Shown here in pieces: positions 33,905 to 43,552 of a DNA stretch of 64,000 nucleotides (position 1 is its first letter; each line of letters starts with the position of its first letter). Source of the stretch: Planctomycetota bacterium (lineage in GTDB: Bacteria > Planctomycetota > JAPUJT01); the NCBI GenBank assembly GCA_027296055.1, contig JAPUJT010000185.1, positions 1 through 64,000 on the forward strand. Reading direction: 5' to 3'. Below the pieces are notes generated by a model, which saw only the letters and a list, made by a program, of their open reading frames with translations, was not told the DNA's origin and did no database searches. The position numbers and the translations under genes were made by a program.

Positions 33905-35566
33905 CTAGCGATTCCTCGTGATTGATCGTTTCCCGACACGGACTCGCCGAAGGGCCGCGGCCGCGTCCCCGCGCTCGGTCGAGGAAGTCGATTCCGTCGC
34001 GACTCGCTCGAGAAAGGCCATGGCCATGTCGGTGCCGTTCAGTTCGAGCGTCAGGAGACCCCGGCGCCTCTGAAGGATCCTGCTGGGGAACCTGCGGTAG
34101 GGGGGCTCCATCTGGCCGAGGAGTTTTCTGGCGCGCGTGACGAAACCGCCACTGGATGGCTTTGTCAACGCTCGCCGCAGCGCGTCCTCGGGAAGTCGGG
34201 CCAGCTCGCCCAGTCTGGATACGGCGGCCTCCCGGATGGCAAAGTCGTCGCTCCTCATGTCCTCGATCAGCTTCCGATGGCCCGCCACTTCACCGGCGTC
34301 GGGGATGGCGATCCGACGAATCAGGCCGTTCAGCGTCTCGTCGCCTCCGCGGGCCAGGGCCATCATGGCCGAGTAGGCGAGGGCCGCGTCCCTTTCGCCG
34401 AGCTGATCCCAGAGACGATCCAGTTCAACGACCCCTCGAGTCGAATCATCTTGTGGTCGGGTGAGATCCCTTGGCGGAATGGCCCAGGCCCAGAGTCCTC
34501 CCGAGACGTCTGCGGCCAGGAGCAGATTGTCTCGCGGTGACCATGCCAGGGCTGTCACGGGTCGCTCCGTTCCGACCAGCCGGACGCCCGGGACCTGGGA
34601 CGACAGCTCCCGCAGGAATATCGCTCCCGACCGCGTCACGATGGCTATCCAATGCCCATCGAAGGAAGTGGCGGCCAGATCGGCATCGACCTCCCAACCG
34701 TCCCCCGGAAGGATGGGTTTCCCCGTATCGATTTCCCACACCTGCACCGTACCGTCGTCATAGATGGAAACCAGCCATCGTTCATGGGGCGCTAGATGAA
34801 CGCGGATCACCTTCCGGTGAAAGGTAGAGATCTTGGCGATCAACCGCTTGTTCGGGAGGTCCCTGATCAGGATTTCCGATCCCCTGGCGCGCATAGGGCG
34901 CCGCACGGCGAGGGCGTAGTATCGACCGGATCGAGATATCACGGCGGAACGAATCGCCTCATCAGGGCCAGGTGAAGATATACGCTCGAGAGATTCCGTG
35001 ACCGTGTCGAACGTCGATAGACCGTGGTAGAGATCTGCCAGGCCGATCCTGTCAGGCGCCGCCAGGAAGCTCGCGTCGAGGATTGGGCTTTCCCCGTGGA
35101 CCAGAATCTGCATCGGGCCGACCTGCGGCCAGAGGATCATGTTCCCGTCATCTCCCGCGGAGATGAGCGCATTCTCATCGGGGGAGAAGGACACGCTGTT
35201 CACGCGCCCCATATGACCTTCGAGCCGCTCCCTGGACTCGAGCGTTTCCGGATCGATGAGGATGATTCCCCCTGAAGCTGTGCCGGCAGCGAGGCGATTG
35301 CCGAAGGGGGAAAACCGCAGGCAGGTGACCTCTTCACCCGGCTCGATCATCGAGATGATGTCGGGAGACAGGGACTCGTTCGGGAGGGCGGGAATCCCCG
35401 CGCAGCCGGTCGCGGAGAGGAGCCACAGAAGGAAGGGAAAGACGAACCGGAACCTGGTGCCATTCCACGTGATCGCGTGGATACGATTACACACGCCCCA
35501 GCCCCCCAGTCGGCAGCGCCGGTTTCGCGTAGGAAAGGCCGACGACGCATGTTCGGCATGCACCAT
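33905..35566 (-). CDS. WD40-repeat lipoprotein with C-terminal HEAT-like region
   Basis: About 553 residues from ATG 35564-35566. A signal segment (FVFPFLLWLLSATGC) with lipobox SATGC precedes a WD40/YVTN propeller: LRFSPFGNRLAAGTASG, VSFSPDENALISAGDDGN, LAPHERWLVSIYDDGTVQVW, LAWSPRDNLLLAADVSG. The last 160 residues are helical with a HEAT-like unit (DDFAIREAAVSRLGEL). The true start is uncertain. A GTG 19 codons inside, preceded by GGGGGGC, would give a more normal lipoprotein signal. The gene lies 26 bp after the ASPIC gene. No catalytic motif is visible. Confidence 0.78.
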   Translation of the reverse strand: MVHAEHASSAFPTRNRRCRLGGWGVCNRIHAITWNGTRFRFVFPFLLWLLSATGCAGIPALPNESLSPDIISMIEPGEEVTCLRFSPFGNRLAAGTASGGIILIDPETLESRERLEGHMGRVNSVSFSPDENALISAGDDGNMILWPQVGPMQILVHGESPILDASFLAAPDRIGLADLYHGLSTFDTVTESLERISSPGPDEAIRSAVISRSGRYYALAVRRPMRARGSEILIRDLPNKRLIAKISTFHRKVIRVHLAPHERWLVSIYDDGTVQVWEIDTGKPILPGDGWEVDADLAATSFDGHWIAIVTRSGAIFLRELSSQVPGVRLVGTERPVTALAWSPRDNLLLAADVSGGLWAWAIPPRDLTRPQDDSTRGVVELDRLWDQLGERDAALAYSAMMALARGGDETLNGLIRRIAIPDAGEVAGHRKLIEDMRSDDFAIREAAVSRLGELARLPEDALRRALTKPSSGGFVTRARKLLGQMEPPYRRFPSRILQRRRGLLTLELNGTDMAMAFLERVATESTSSTERGDAAAALRRVRVGKRSITRNR

Positions 35567-35591
35567 TGGGTGGCGACGCGGTTCTGAGCGG

Positions 35592-37859
35592 CTACCCCGA
35601 CTCGTCCGACGACCGTGGATCCAACGGTACGAGCCGATCCTTTCCCTCGATGAGGCGATACAACCGATCCACCTCGATGGCGCCGAATTTCTGACGGATA
35701 TCGCTTGTTGGCCAGTAGACCTCGAGGCGTTCGACGATCCCCGCATCTCCGACACCAATCGTTTGGCGCAACGGGTTGGCCCCGAAGCTGCCCCCGCTGT
35801 TGACGCGCCGATAGATCGATCTACGTCGGCCATCCTCCACAATCTCGATGCGGATGCGGGCGCCGATTGCTGATCGATTCGACGTGGTGCCGACCAGCTC
35901 GAGCGCCAGCCAGTGATGGTCGAATCCTGGGTTTTGGAAATAGGCGTTGTTGAACTTGTCGCCGGGATACACTCCCCCGATCTGCGCGAACACGTCCTGG
36001 TCTCCATCGAAATCGAAATCCGCGAACGCGATGGCATGGCCCTTCTGCAGGTGACCGAATCCGCCGGCTTCGGTGACGTCCGCGAACCCGTTTCCCTCCA
36101 GATTGCGGTACATGACGTTGGGCATCAGCGCCTCGTAATCCGGGTAGCCCGTCCCCAGATAGAAGTCGAGATACCCATCGTGATCGAGGTCCCCGAAGTT
36201 GGCCCCCATCGGAAGGTGTAGACGATCGAGACCGACCTTGGCCGCAACGTCGACGAAGCCACCACGCCCATCTCCTCGGTACAGGCGAGGCATTTCCGCC
36301 GTAACGTCTTCACCAAGGTAGCTCGCAACGACCGGTCCCAACGCGTCCGTGAATCCCAGGTAGCTGGGAACGTACAGATCGAGTTGCCCGTCGTTGTCGA
36401 AGTCCCAGAACCAGATGGGGAAACTGTGAATCGGGCGGTCGACGCCAAGATCAGGGGCGACATCGGAGAACGTCCCGTCCCCGTTGTTGCGATAGAGGCG
36501 ATTTCGAGCATTGATCGTAGACACGTAAAGATCCGGAAACCTGTCTCCGTCGTAGTCCCCGAACACGGCGCCCTTGACAAAGCTCCGGTTGTCCACTCCG
36601 GCCTGCTCGGCCACCTCTTGGAAGGTACCGTCACCGTTGTTATGGAATAGCTCGCAAGGGGCGTCGATTCTTCCGGCGCTGTGCTCATTGCCTACGAAGA
36701 GATCGATGTGGCCGTCGTTGTCATAATCCCCCCACGCAGCCGTCTGGGTCGGGAAGTGACGTTCACCGAGCCCGGATTCAAACGTTACGTCGGTGAACAC
36801 ACCATGACCGTCGTTGCTCAACAGAGAGTTCGGATGTCGACCATTCTCGGCGAGCCAAGCCCCACGAAGCACGTACACGTCGAGATCGCCGTCATTGTCG
36901 TAGTCCGCCTGAATCACGTTCGGGCCACCGTACAGCCCGGTCAGGCCCGCCTCCTCGGTGCGGTCAGAGAACGTACCGTCCCCGTTGTTTCGGAAGAAGC
37001 GCATCTGACCGGACGTGTCGAAGGTGGTGGTGATGATGTCGATCCATCCGTCGCCGTCGAAGTCGTCCGCGACCGCGCCACCAAAGAGGTTGAACGTATC
37101 GATTGCCAGCTCCGGCGCGATGTTCGGGAATCGCGGGAAGTCCTGGTCCGAGGCGAACACTTCGGGTGGAACGAGATACGGCGAAGGTACGCCGTCGGGA
37201 TGCTCGCCCAAGGTCATGTACGCAATGTTGAGTAGCCAGCGGCACTTGTCGCGCATCGTGGGATCTGCCGGCTTCCTCTCCAGGAGTTCGAGAAAAAGCG
37301 GGATCGCATTCCGCGAGCCGGTCGGATCGCTGTGGAGGGCTGACCCTTCGAGAGGCATGATGCAAGCTTGCCCGGTGTGGCATAGCGCGCAATTCTGCGT
37401 TTCCCCGTACCGAAGGTGAGCAATCGCGAGGCGGTAGATTGTCATGTTCACCTCGCGTTCGCGCAGCTGCCCTTCGATCACCGGCAGGAGTCGATACGCT
37501 TCTTCCAGCAGATCGATCGAACGCTTCTCGTTCCCGGACCGAAGCTCTTCCCTTCCGAGACGTGTAAGGAACCACCAGCGCCTCCGCGGGGAGGCGGTGT
37601 CGGGAAGCTGGGCGAGGCGGCGACGAAGGTGACGGACCGAACGATCGCCGATCCACGGGTTGCGGTCGGGTGTTTCGAGCCGGATCTCATCTAGCGCAGC
37701 GATCATTCGCAAGTGACCGTCCTCCAGCTCTCTCGGAGCCCAGCATCCGGCGAACACTCCTGCCGCAAGGACCGCCGCCAGCGATCGTGACGCTCGTCGC
37801 GCCCATGTCGACTCCGCAAGATGATGTCCAACCAGCAAACCCCGATATCCTGGAAGCAT
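35592..37859 (-). CDS. FG-GAP/ASPIC (UnbV) lipoprotein with CxxCH motif
   Basis: 755 residues. Lipobox FAGC39, a helical TPR-like N-terminal part, then CALCH at 157-161, a possible c-type haem or metal site. From about 260 there are repeated FG-GAP/VCBS units (D-DGDG-DL--TT-D, FRNNGDGTFSD, DYDNDGDLDVYV). The C-terminus is an ASPIC/UnbV domain (GARIRIEIVEDGRR through VERLEVYWPTSD). The start at 37857-37859 has GGGAG upstream. Such proteins are extracytoplasmic and abundant in planctomycete-like genomes. The role is unknown. It is divergent from a related gene at 38211. Confidence 0.88.
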   Translation of the reverse strand: MLPGYRGLLVGHHLAESTWARRASRSLAAVLAAGVFAGCWAPRELEDGHLRMIAALDEIRLETPDRNPWIGDRSVRHLRRRLAQLPDTASPRRRWWFLTRLGREELRSGNEKRSIDLLEEAYRLLPVIEGQLREREVNMTIYRLAIAHLRYGETQNCALCHTGQACIMPLEGSALHSDPTGSRNAIPLFLELLERKPADPTMRDKCRWLLNIAYMTLGEHPDGVPSPYLVPPEVFASDQDFPRFPNIAPELAIDTFNLFGGAVADDFDGDGWIDIITTTFDTSGQMRFFRNNGDGTFSDRTEEAGLTGLYGGPNVIQADYDNDGDLDVYVLRGAWLAENGRHPNSLLSNDGHGVFTDVTFESGLGERHFPTQTAAWGDYDNDGHIDLFVGNEHSAGRIDAPCELFHNNGDGTFQEVAEQAGVDNRSFVKGAVFGDYDGDRFPDLYVSTINARNRLYRNNGDGTFSDVAPDLGVDRPIHSFPIWFWDFDNDGQLDLYVPSYLGFTDALGPVVASYLGEDVTAEMPRLYRGDGRGGFVDVAAKVGLDRLHLPMGANFGDLDHDGYLDFYLGTGYPDYEALMPNVMYRNLEGNGFADVTEAGGFGHLQKGHAIAFADFDFDGDQDVFAQIGGVYPGDKFNNAYFQNPGFDHHWLALELVGTTSNRSAIGARIRIEIVEDGRRRSIYRRVNSGGSFGANPLRQTIGVGDAGIVERLEVYWPTSDIRQKFGAIEVDRLYRLIEGKDRLVPLDPRSSDESG

Positions 37860-38210
37860 TCTGATCTCCCGCCAGGAAAGGTTTTCACAATCGGTCCATG
37901 GTCTCCGATTGACCCGCCGTCGGTTCAACCGAATAACCAATAGGATATTGGAGACTGCCCGCCGCCTCAAGGGGGAAGAGACGAGGCCCTCGTCCTGTCA
38001 AAATGACCCTTCTCCCGCAATTGGCCCTGGAGCACGGTTGCACACGCCCAAACAGGAGGAATCGGGCGGAAGATTGTCCTCCCAAAAAAGTTCTAGATGG
38101 ACGTGCCGCTCCTGCCGGGCCGGATACAATCACGGGAAGGACCGGGCTGCCGAGCCTCACACCGGGGGATCAACACCGACATCGCCACGGTTTATTCAGA
38201 GGAGGCCACG
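37860..38210. other. 351-bp divergent intergenic region between two ASPIC/FG-GAP genes
   Basis: No gene is supported here. It must carry the promoters of both flanking genes. A TACAAT -10-like hexamer (near 38122) on the plus strand and TTGGTTATTCGGTTGAAC-type sequence on the minus strand (37923-37945) are the only hints. Neither has a convincing partner hexamer. Confidence 0.4.
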
Positions 38211-40004
38211 ATGTGCGCGCAGGAGGATACGCTGCTGCCACGGAAGGCAAGGCGTCGGGGTCCACGTCGGACGACATGGACTCTCCTGGCGGGATCCATC
38301 CTGTGCCTCATTGTTGCCTGGTCGCCCAGCGGTTGCCTGCCCGGCGCGAACGCCCCACCTTCCGACGGCTCACGGCCTCCCCGCGTATACGAGGGCGAGG
38401 CTATTCTTGTTGATGTGACAGAGGAGTCGGGAGTGAAATTCTTCGCACAATTCGGCCCGCGCAAGAAAAGGATCGTCCTCGAGTCGACCGGGGCCGGCGT
38501 GGCCCTCCTCGACTATGATCTCGATGGCGATCTGGATCTCTATTTCGTCAACGGTTGGTCTGGCTCCGTCCTGAAGGGGAAGTCCAGGCCGGTCAGAAAC
38601 GCGCTCTTCCGAAACGTTGGGGAGTGGAAATTCGAGGACGTCACAGATGCCGCTGGCGTCGGTGACACCGGCTGGGGGGGTGGATGCGCTATCGGCGATG
38701 TGGATGGCGACGGAGATCCTGACATCTACGTCACGAACTTCGGGGCAAATGTCTTCTACGAAAACCTGGGAGACGGCACCTTTCGAGAGCGAGCCGTAGA
38801 GGCCGGGATAGCCGACATGGGGTGGGGACTGTCGGCGGCCTTCGGCGATGTGGACGACGACGGCGACCTCGATCTCTACGTCACCAACTATATCGATCTG
38901 GACCTCGATAACCCGGGACGTGCGGGGGGCTTCTGCCCGTGGCTGGGTTTGTCGGTCTTCTGCGGTCCGGCCGGTCTCGTCGCGAAACCTGACCGCCTCT
39001 TTCAGAACGACGGGACCGGTCGATTCCAGGACATCTCCAAGACATCCGGCATTCACGATGTGAAACCAGGCTTTGGTATGGGCGTCGTCTTCGGAGACCT
39101 GGACGAAGACGGTCGTACGGACATCTACATCGCCAACGACTCGGGCCCCAACTTCCTCTATCGCAATCTGGGGCAGGCCAGATTCGAGGAAGTGGGTACC
39201 AGGGCGGGCGTCGCCTACAAGAGTCAGGGAGACAGTCAGGCAGGGATGGGTACGGACCTGGGCGATGCGAACGGCGATGGCCGGGCCGAGATCTTCGTGA
39301 CGAACTTCTCCCAGGACCACAATACCCTCTACAAGAACGATGGCCTGGGACTCTTCTCCTGCGCGACCCACACTCTTGGTCTCGGGGACCCATCCTGGCT
39401 CTTCGTGGGGTGGGGAACCAAGTTCTTCGACCTGGAGAACGACGGGGATCTCGACCTGTTCGTGGCGAATGGTCATGTCTATCCTTCCGTGGATGACAAC
39501 TCCTTCGGGATGAGCTACCGGCAAAGAGATCACCTCTTCATCAACACCGGTCGGGGAAGGTATCGAGAGAAGGGAGCGTCGAGGATCCGTACTGCAACCC
39601 CGGATCGATCGAGTCGTGGCGCGGCGTTTGGTGATCTGGACAATGATGGCGACCTGGACGTCGTCATCTCGGCCATGGATGGTGCGCCCATGCTGCTGGA
39701 GAACCGGGGTGGCAATCGGAAGTCCTGGCTCGAGATCCGGCTCATCGGCACCTGGTCGAATCGGGAGGGGGCCGGGGCTCGGATCGTGGCCACTTGCGGA
39801 AGGAGGCGCTTCGTGAGGGAGGCCACCCGGAGCGGCTCCTACTGCTCGTCGAACGATCCCCGGGTCCACTTCGGTCTTGGAAACGCCGTCGTGGTCGACC
39901 TCCTCGAAGTTCACTGGCCGAGCGGTACCCTGCAACGGTTTTCATCAGTACCCGTAAGCCGGGAGATAAAGATTCACGAGGAGAGAGGCATCCTCACGGA
40001 TTGA
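38211..40004 (+). CDS. FG-GAP/ASPIC (CRTAC1-like) secreted protein
   Basis: 597 residues. A charged N-terminus precedes one hydrophobic segment (TLLAGSILCLIVAW) and a possible lipobox (SPSGC). Repeats with calcium-loop signatures run through the body: DYDLDGDLDLYFVN, DVDGDGDPDIYVTN, DVDDDGDLDLYVTN, DLDEDGRTDIYIAN, DLDNDGDLDVVIS. The C-terminal ASPIC/UnbV domain reads GAGARIVATCGRRR through LLEVHWPSGTLQRF. GAGGAGG before ATG 38211 sets the start. It is paralogous to the divergent gene at 35592-37859 but lacks the TPR-like and CxxCH parts. Confidence 0.88.
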   Translation: MCAQEDTLLPRKARRRGPRRTTWTLLAGSILCLIVAWSPSGCLPGANAPPSDGSRPPRVYEGEAILVDVTEESGVKFFAQFGPRKKRIVLESTGAGVALLDYDLDGDLDLYFVNGWSGSVLKGKSRPVRNALFRNVGEWKFEDVTDAAGVGDTGWGGGCAIGDVDGDGDPDIYVTNFGANVFYENLGDGTFRERAVEAGIADMGWGLSAAFGDVDDDGDLDLYVTNYIDLDLDNPGRAGGFCPWLGLSVFCGPAGLVAKPDRLFQNDGTGRFQDISKTSGIHDVKPGFGMGVVFGDLDEDGRTDIYIANDSGPNFLYRNLGQARFEEVGTRAGVAYKSQGDSQAGMGTDLGDANGDGRAEIFVTNFSQDHNTLYKNDGLGLFSCATHTLGLGDPSWLFVGWGTKFFDLENDGDLDLFVANGHVYPSVDDNSFGMSYRQRDHLFINTGRGRYREKGASRIRTATPDRSSRGAAFGDLDNDGDLDVVISAMDGAPMLLENRGGNRKSWLEIRLIGTWSNREGAGARIVATCGRRRFVREATRSGSYCSSNDPRVHFGLGNAVVVDLLEVHWPSGTLQRFSSVPVSREIKIHEERGILTD

Positions 40005-40154
40005 TCTGATTCCTGCCCCGGCCCCGGAATACTTCCCCCTTTGACAGCGAAATCCGTGTCTTAAGGAATAGGCACCTGGTTCTCTGCGAGGAACAGTGTA
40101 GAGCGGCTTCGTGGCGTAGCCGGGGCGGGGACCTGTAGGATCAGGAGGTTGGCC

Positions 40155-40997
40155 ATGAACCAGGCGAGGTACATTTTCATCGGAGTGGCTCTCGCGACCT
40201 GCGCATTCGGCGCGGCTCGAACCGATGGCGCGAAAGAGAAGAGGAAGGACGCCCTCCGGCAGGGTATCAAGCAGCAAACGGAGGCTGAGGACTGGGAAAA
40301 GGCATCCTCCTCGATCCGGAAGCTACTGCGGATGACGAAGGGCGAGGAGAAGGACGAGCTATCCGTCTTGCTCGAGAGGGTGAACGGAGAGAAGGCGTGG
40401 GTGAAGATTGTAGAGGCCCATGGGTCATCAAAAGCGCCCCGGAGAATTCTGAAAAAGATCGAGGAGTTTCGGAAGGAATTCGGAGAACATTCCCATCTCG
40501 CTCGCCGCGCCGAGGAGCTGAGGAGTCTGATTCGATCAGACCTCATCTACATGATCGAAGGCTTCGAAACCGGAGGGCTCGACGCCGACAGGGGAAGGAC
40601 GGTCCTCGAGAGCGCTGACATCAAGGAAGGCAAGCAGGCTCTCCGCTGGACCTCGAAAGACCTGGAGATGGATTATCTCTATGTCTACCCGGACCGGACC
40701 GACTGGACGGGCTACAGCTATCTCTGCATGTGGATCTACAGCGAAGAGCCGCAGACATCTCTGCAGGTTACCGCCATCACGAAGTACGATGCCTACTGGC
40801 CGGAACAGTACTCCTCCACGATACGATTGGATTTCAAGGGCTGGAGGCGAATTCGACTCGCTCTTCGCGGCAAACGAAGAAGTTTCGCCAAGAGCGGCCG
40901 GGCGGACTGGGCCAGCATTGACAGCATCTGCCTCATCAAGGAGGAGGGAAAGCGCCTGAATATCATCCTGGACGAGATCTGCCTGGAGAAAGAGTGA
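40155..40997 (+). CDS. Secreted protein, helical N-terminus plus carbohydrate-binding-like beta domain (paralogue 1)
   Basis: 280 residues with signal peptide (YIFIGVALATCAFGAA). Residues 30-130 are charged helices. Residues about 135-280 form a beta-sandwich-like domain: IYMIEGFETGG, QALRWTSKD, DWTGYSYLCMWIYSEE, LDFKGWRRIRLALRGKRR, DWASIDSICLI, LNIILDEICLEKE. The pattern resembles CIA30/galactose-binding-like carbohydrate modules. AGGAGG six bases before ATG 40155 sets the start. Two paralogues lie at 43553-44431 and 59855-60757. Function is unknown. Confidence 0.75.
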   Translation: MNQARYIFIGVALATCAFGAARTDGAKEKRKDALRQGIKQQTEAEDWEKASSSIRKLLRMTKGEEKDELSVLLERVNGEKAWVKIVEAHGSSKAPRRILKKIEEFRKEFGEHSHLARRAEELRSLIRSDLIYMIEGFETGGLDADRGRTVLESADIKEGKQALRWTSKDLEMDYLYVYPDRTDWTGYSYLCMWIYSEEPQTSLQVTAITKYDAYWPEQYSSTIRLDFKGWRRIRLALRGKRRSFAKSGRADWASIDSICLIKEEGKRLNIILDEICLEKE

Positions 40998-41188
40998 TCA
41001 GGATTTCACGAGTGTAGACCCCATCCCCTACGAAATGTCCCCGCACGAGGTAGTCCCCCAAGATCTCCATCTCATCTGTTTGGAAAGCCGCTTGCAAGGC
41101 GGTCGCGTATCGTATATGAAGCCGTCCCGGGGAGTGTGGCCCGGCCCGGTCCGATTTCAGCGATAGGTACGGCAACAGGTCGAGAGCG

Positions 41189-43501
41189 ATGACCCAGACC
41201 CTCCTGCTCACTCAATGTCTGCAGAATGATTTCGTCCAGCCGATCGGCCGCTTCGACCCCATCCCCAACCGGCTCCATGTCGGCTTTGCCGAGGCCCTTC
41301 GGCTCATGGGGGACAACCCGGCCGAGGGCCCGATCGCTCGGACGATGCGATGGGCTTACTCGATGCCGGACGACCGTCTCCGGTTGATACACATCCGGGA
41401 CTGGCACGATCCAGAGGACACCACACAACGAGATCACCTCGAGCAGTTCGGGCACCACTGCATCAAGGAGACCCCCGGCGCCTCTTTCGCCTTCTCGCTC
41501 GACGAGCACACGGAGAAGGATATCCCCATCATCGACTCTCTCACCCTCAACGACTTTCAGGAGACGGCCCTGGATCGGATCTTGAGTCCATGCGCGGGCC
41601 AGCCCTGTCGGGTGGGGATCATCGGCGTCTGGACCGAGGCGAAGGTGAGCTTTCTGGCCTACGAGCTCCGCACGCGCTATCCCGAGTTCCAGGTGGCTGT
41701 CTGCTCGGCTCTCACCGCCTCCTCGTCGCGCCATCGTCACTTCGAGGCCCTGGACAACCTGGAGCGTATCCTCGGTGTGAAGGTCCACGACTCGGTGGGC
41801 AAGTTCATCGACTACCTGGGCGGTGTCGAGGAAGACGCTCCTCTCATCGGAATCCAGGACCGGCACCCGGAGATCGATTCCTCGGGTCTGGAGCTTCCCG
41901 AAACAGATCACCTGCTGGTCCGCTATCTCTTCCGGGACTGCCGATCGGTGAAGCTGGATGTCCTCGACGGTGGATTCTCGGGCAACCTCGTGGCGGGAGC
42001 GCACAGCATCGATTTCCAGGGCCATGAGCAGGTCCCGCACGTGGTGAAGATCGGGCCCCAGGAGCTGATCGGGCAGGAGAGAACATCCTTCGAGCGCATA
42101 CAGGAGGTGATGGGGAACAACGCCCCACAGGTCAGCGAGTTCGCCGACTTCGGCGACCGGGGCGCGATCAAGTATCGATACGCCTCCATGGGGTCCGCCT
42201 TCTCCACGACGTTTCAGAAGCAATACATGTCGGGCCTGCCCCTGGAGGAGGTGCGACGCATCATAGATACCGTCTTCGGTGAGCAGCTGATGAGGCTCTA
42301 CAAGGCGGCAACCCTCGAGAGCTGTGATCTCCTCGAGCACTATCAGTTCGACGGGCGCTGGGCGGCGAGCGTAAGAAACAAAGTGGAAGAGATCCTCGGG
42401 GGCCCGGCCACGGATCGTACGATCGAGCTCCTGCCGGGGGCCCGGGTCCGAAACCTATGCGATTTCTACGAGGGCACTCTGGCTCATCTTCCGCGGCGGC
42501 CGGGCGATCAATGCTACCAGGCCTACGTCCATGGCGACCTCAACGGGGCGAACATTATTCTCGATGGCCATGGTAACGTATGGCTCATCGATTTCTTCCA
42601 CACCCGCCGGGCGCATGTCCTCATGGATCTCATCAAGCTGGAAAGCGATCTGCTTTATATCTACACGCCGGTCGCCGACGACGAGGAGCTGCGCGCGGCC
42701 TTCTCGTTCACGGATGCCATGCTGGAGGTGAAGGACCTCGGCGTCCCCTTCCCCGAATCTCCCCCCTCCGCTCTCCCGCAGTTACGCCGCGCCTGGGAGA
42801 CGGTCGGGATGCTGAGGTCCTACTATCCGGGGCTCGTCCGGAGTGATCGGGATCCGTTCCAGCTCTGGGTGGGCCAGATGCGCTACGCGGTGCACACGCT
42901 CAGCTTCTTCGAATGCGATGCCCTCCAGAGGCGGTGGGCCTTGTACACCGCGGCGAAGCTCGGCGAAAAGATCGCAGACACTCTCGAGAGGTCCTCCGAG
43001 CTTCGACTGGACTGGATCGACGAGAAGTGGAGTCGGCCAGGGAAACTGGCCCTCACGCTGCTACCCGGTCGAAGGGACCACGAGAGAGACCTCGAGAGGG
43101 ACCTCCAGGTGTTGGAGAGGGAAGGCGTGGATCGGGTCCTCTGCCTCACGTCAGACGACGAGCTGAGACGATACGGCGTGCCGGATCTCCTCGGCGCCTA
43201 TCGCAAGGAGGGCCTGAGCGTGCGTCACCTGCCTATCCTGGATCAGAATACGCCGAGCCTCGAAGAGATGGAGAAGGCCGTGGAATGGGTCGAGGAGGGT
43301 TTGAAAGCAGGCGAGACGGTGCTGACTCACTGCCTCGCCGGCCTGGGTCGATCCGGCATGGCCGCCGCCTGTCTGCTCCGCGGGCGGGGGGCCGGCGCTG
43401 ACGAGGCCCTGAAAGAGGTGCGCCGCGCACGATCGCCCCGTGCGGTGGAAACACCCGAGCAGGAGGCCTTCGTCCACGGGTTCCCGGGCCCCGATTCCTG
43501 A
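41189..43501 (+). CDS. Three-domain fusion: degenerate isochorismatase fold, APH-like kinase, dual-specificity phosphatase
   Basis: 770 residues, no signal peptide. Residues 1-205 follow the cysteine-hydrolase (isochorismatase) fold (LQNDF, RDWHDPED, HCIKETPGA, GVWTEAKV). The catalytic Asp is Cys10 and the Cys position is Lys152, so this domain is probably inactive. Residues about 230-600 are an aminoglycoside-phosphotransferase-like kinase: VVKIG Lys287, the Brenner loop HGDLNGAN (448-455) and the metal-binding IDFFH (467-471). Residues about 615-765 are a dual-specificity/tyrosine phosphatase with HCLAGLGRSG (C715, R721) and a possible general acid D685. A kinase and phosphatase in one chain with a nonenzymatic hydrolase fold suggests a reversible phosphoryl switch on a shared small molecule or protein. 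It sits between two paralogous secreted-protein genes. Confidence 0.85.
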   Translation: MTQTLLLTQCLQNDFVQPIGRFDPIPNRLHVGFAEALRLMGDNPAEGPIARTMRWAYSMPDDRLRLIHIRDWHDPEDTTQRDHLEQFGHHCIKETPGASFAFSLDEHTEKDIPIIDSLTLNDFQETALDRILSPCAGQPCRVGIIGVWTEAKVSFLAYELRTRYPEFQVAVCSALTASSSRHRHFEALDNLERILGVKVHDSVGKFIDYLGGVEEDAPLIGIQDRHPEIDSSGLELPETDHLLVRYLFRDCRSVKLDVLDGGFSGNLVAGAHSIDFQGHEQVPHVVKIGPQELIGQERTSFERIQEVMGNNAPQVSEFADFGDRGAIKYRYASMGSAFSTTFQKQYMSGLPLEEVRRIIDTVFGEQLMRLYKAATLESCDLLEHYQFDGRWAASVRNKVEEILGGPATDRTIELLPGARVRNLCDFYEGTLAHLPRRPGDQCYQAYVHGDLNGANIILDGHGNVWLIDFFHTRRAHVLMDLIKLESDLLYIYTPVADDEELRAAFSFTDAMLEVKDLGVPFPESPPSALPQLRRAWETVGMLRSYYPGLVRSDRDPFQLWVGQMRYAVHTLSFFECDALQRRWALYTAAKLGEKIADTLERSSELRLDWIDEKWSRPGKLALTLLPGRRDHERDLERDLQVLEREGVDRVLCLTSDDELRRYGVPDLLGAYRKEGLSVRHLPILDQNTPSLEEMEKAVEWVEEGLKAGETVLTHCLAGLGRSGMAAACLLRGRGAGADEALKEVRRARSPRAVETPEQEAFVHGFPGPDS

Positions 43502-43552
43502 CGAAGGACGGCCCAGTGAAAGACTCCAACCGGAAGGGGCAGCAGGCGCCGT

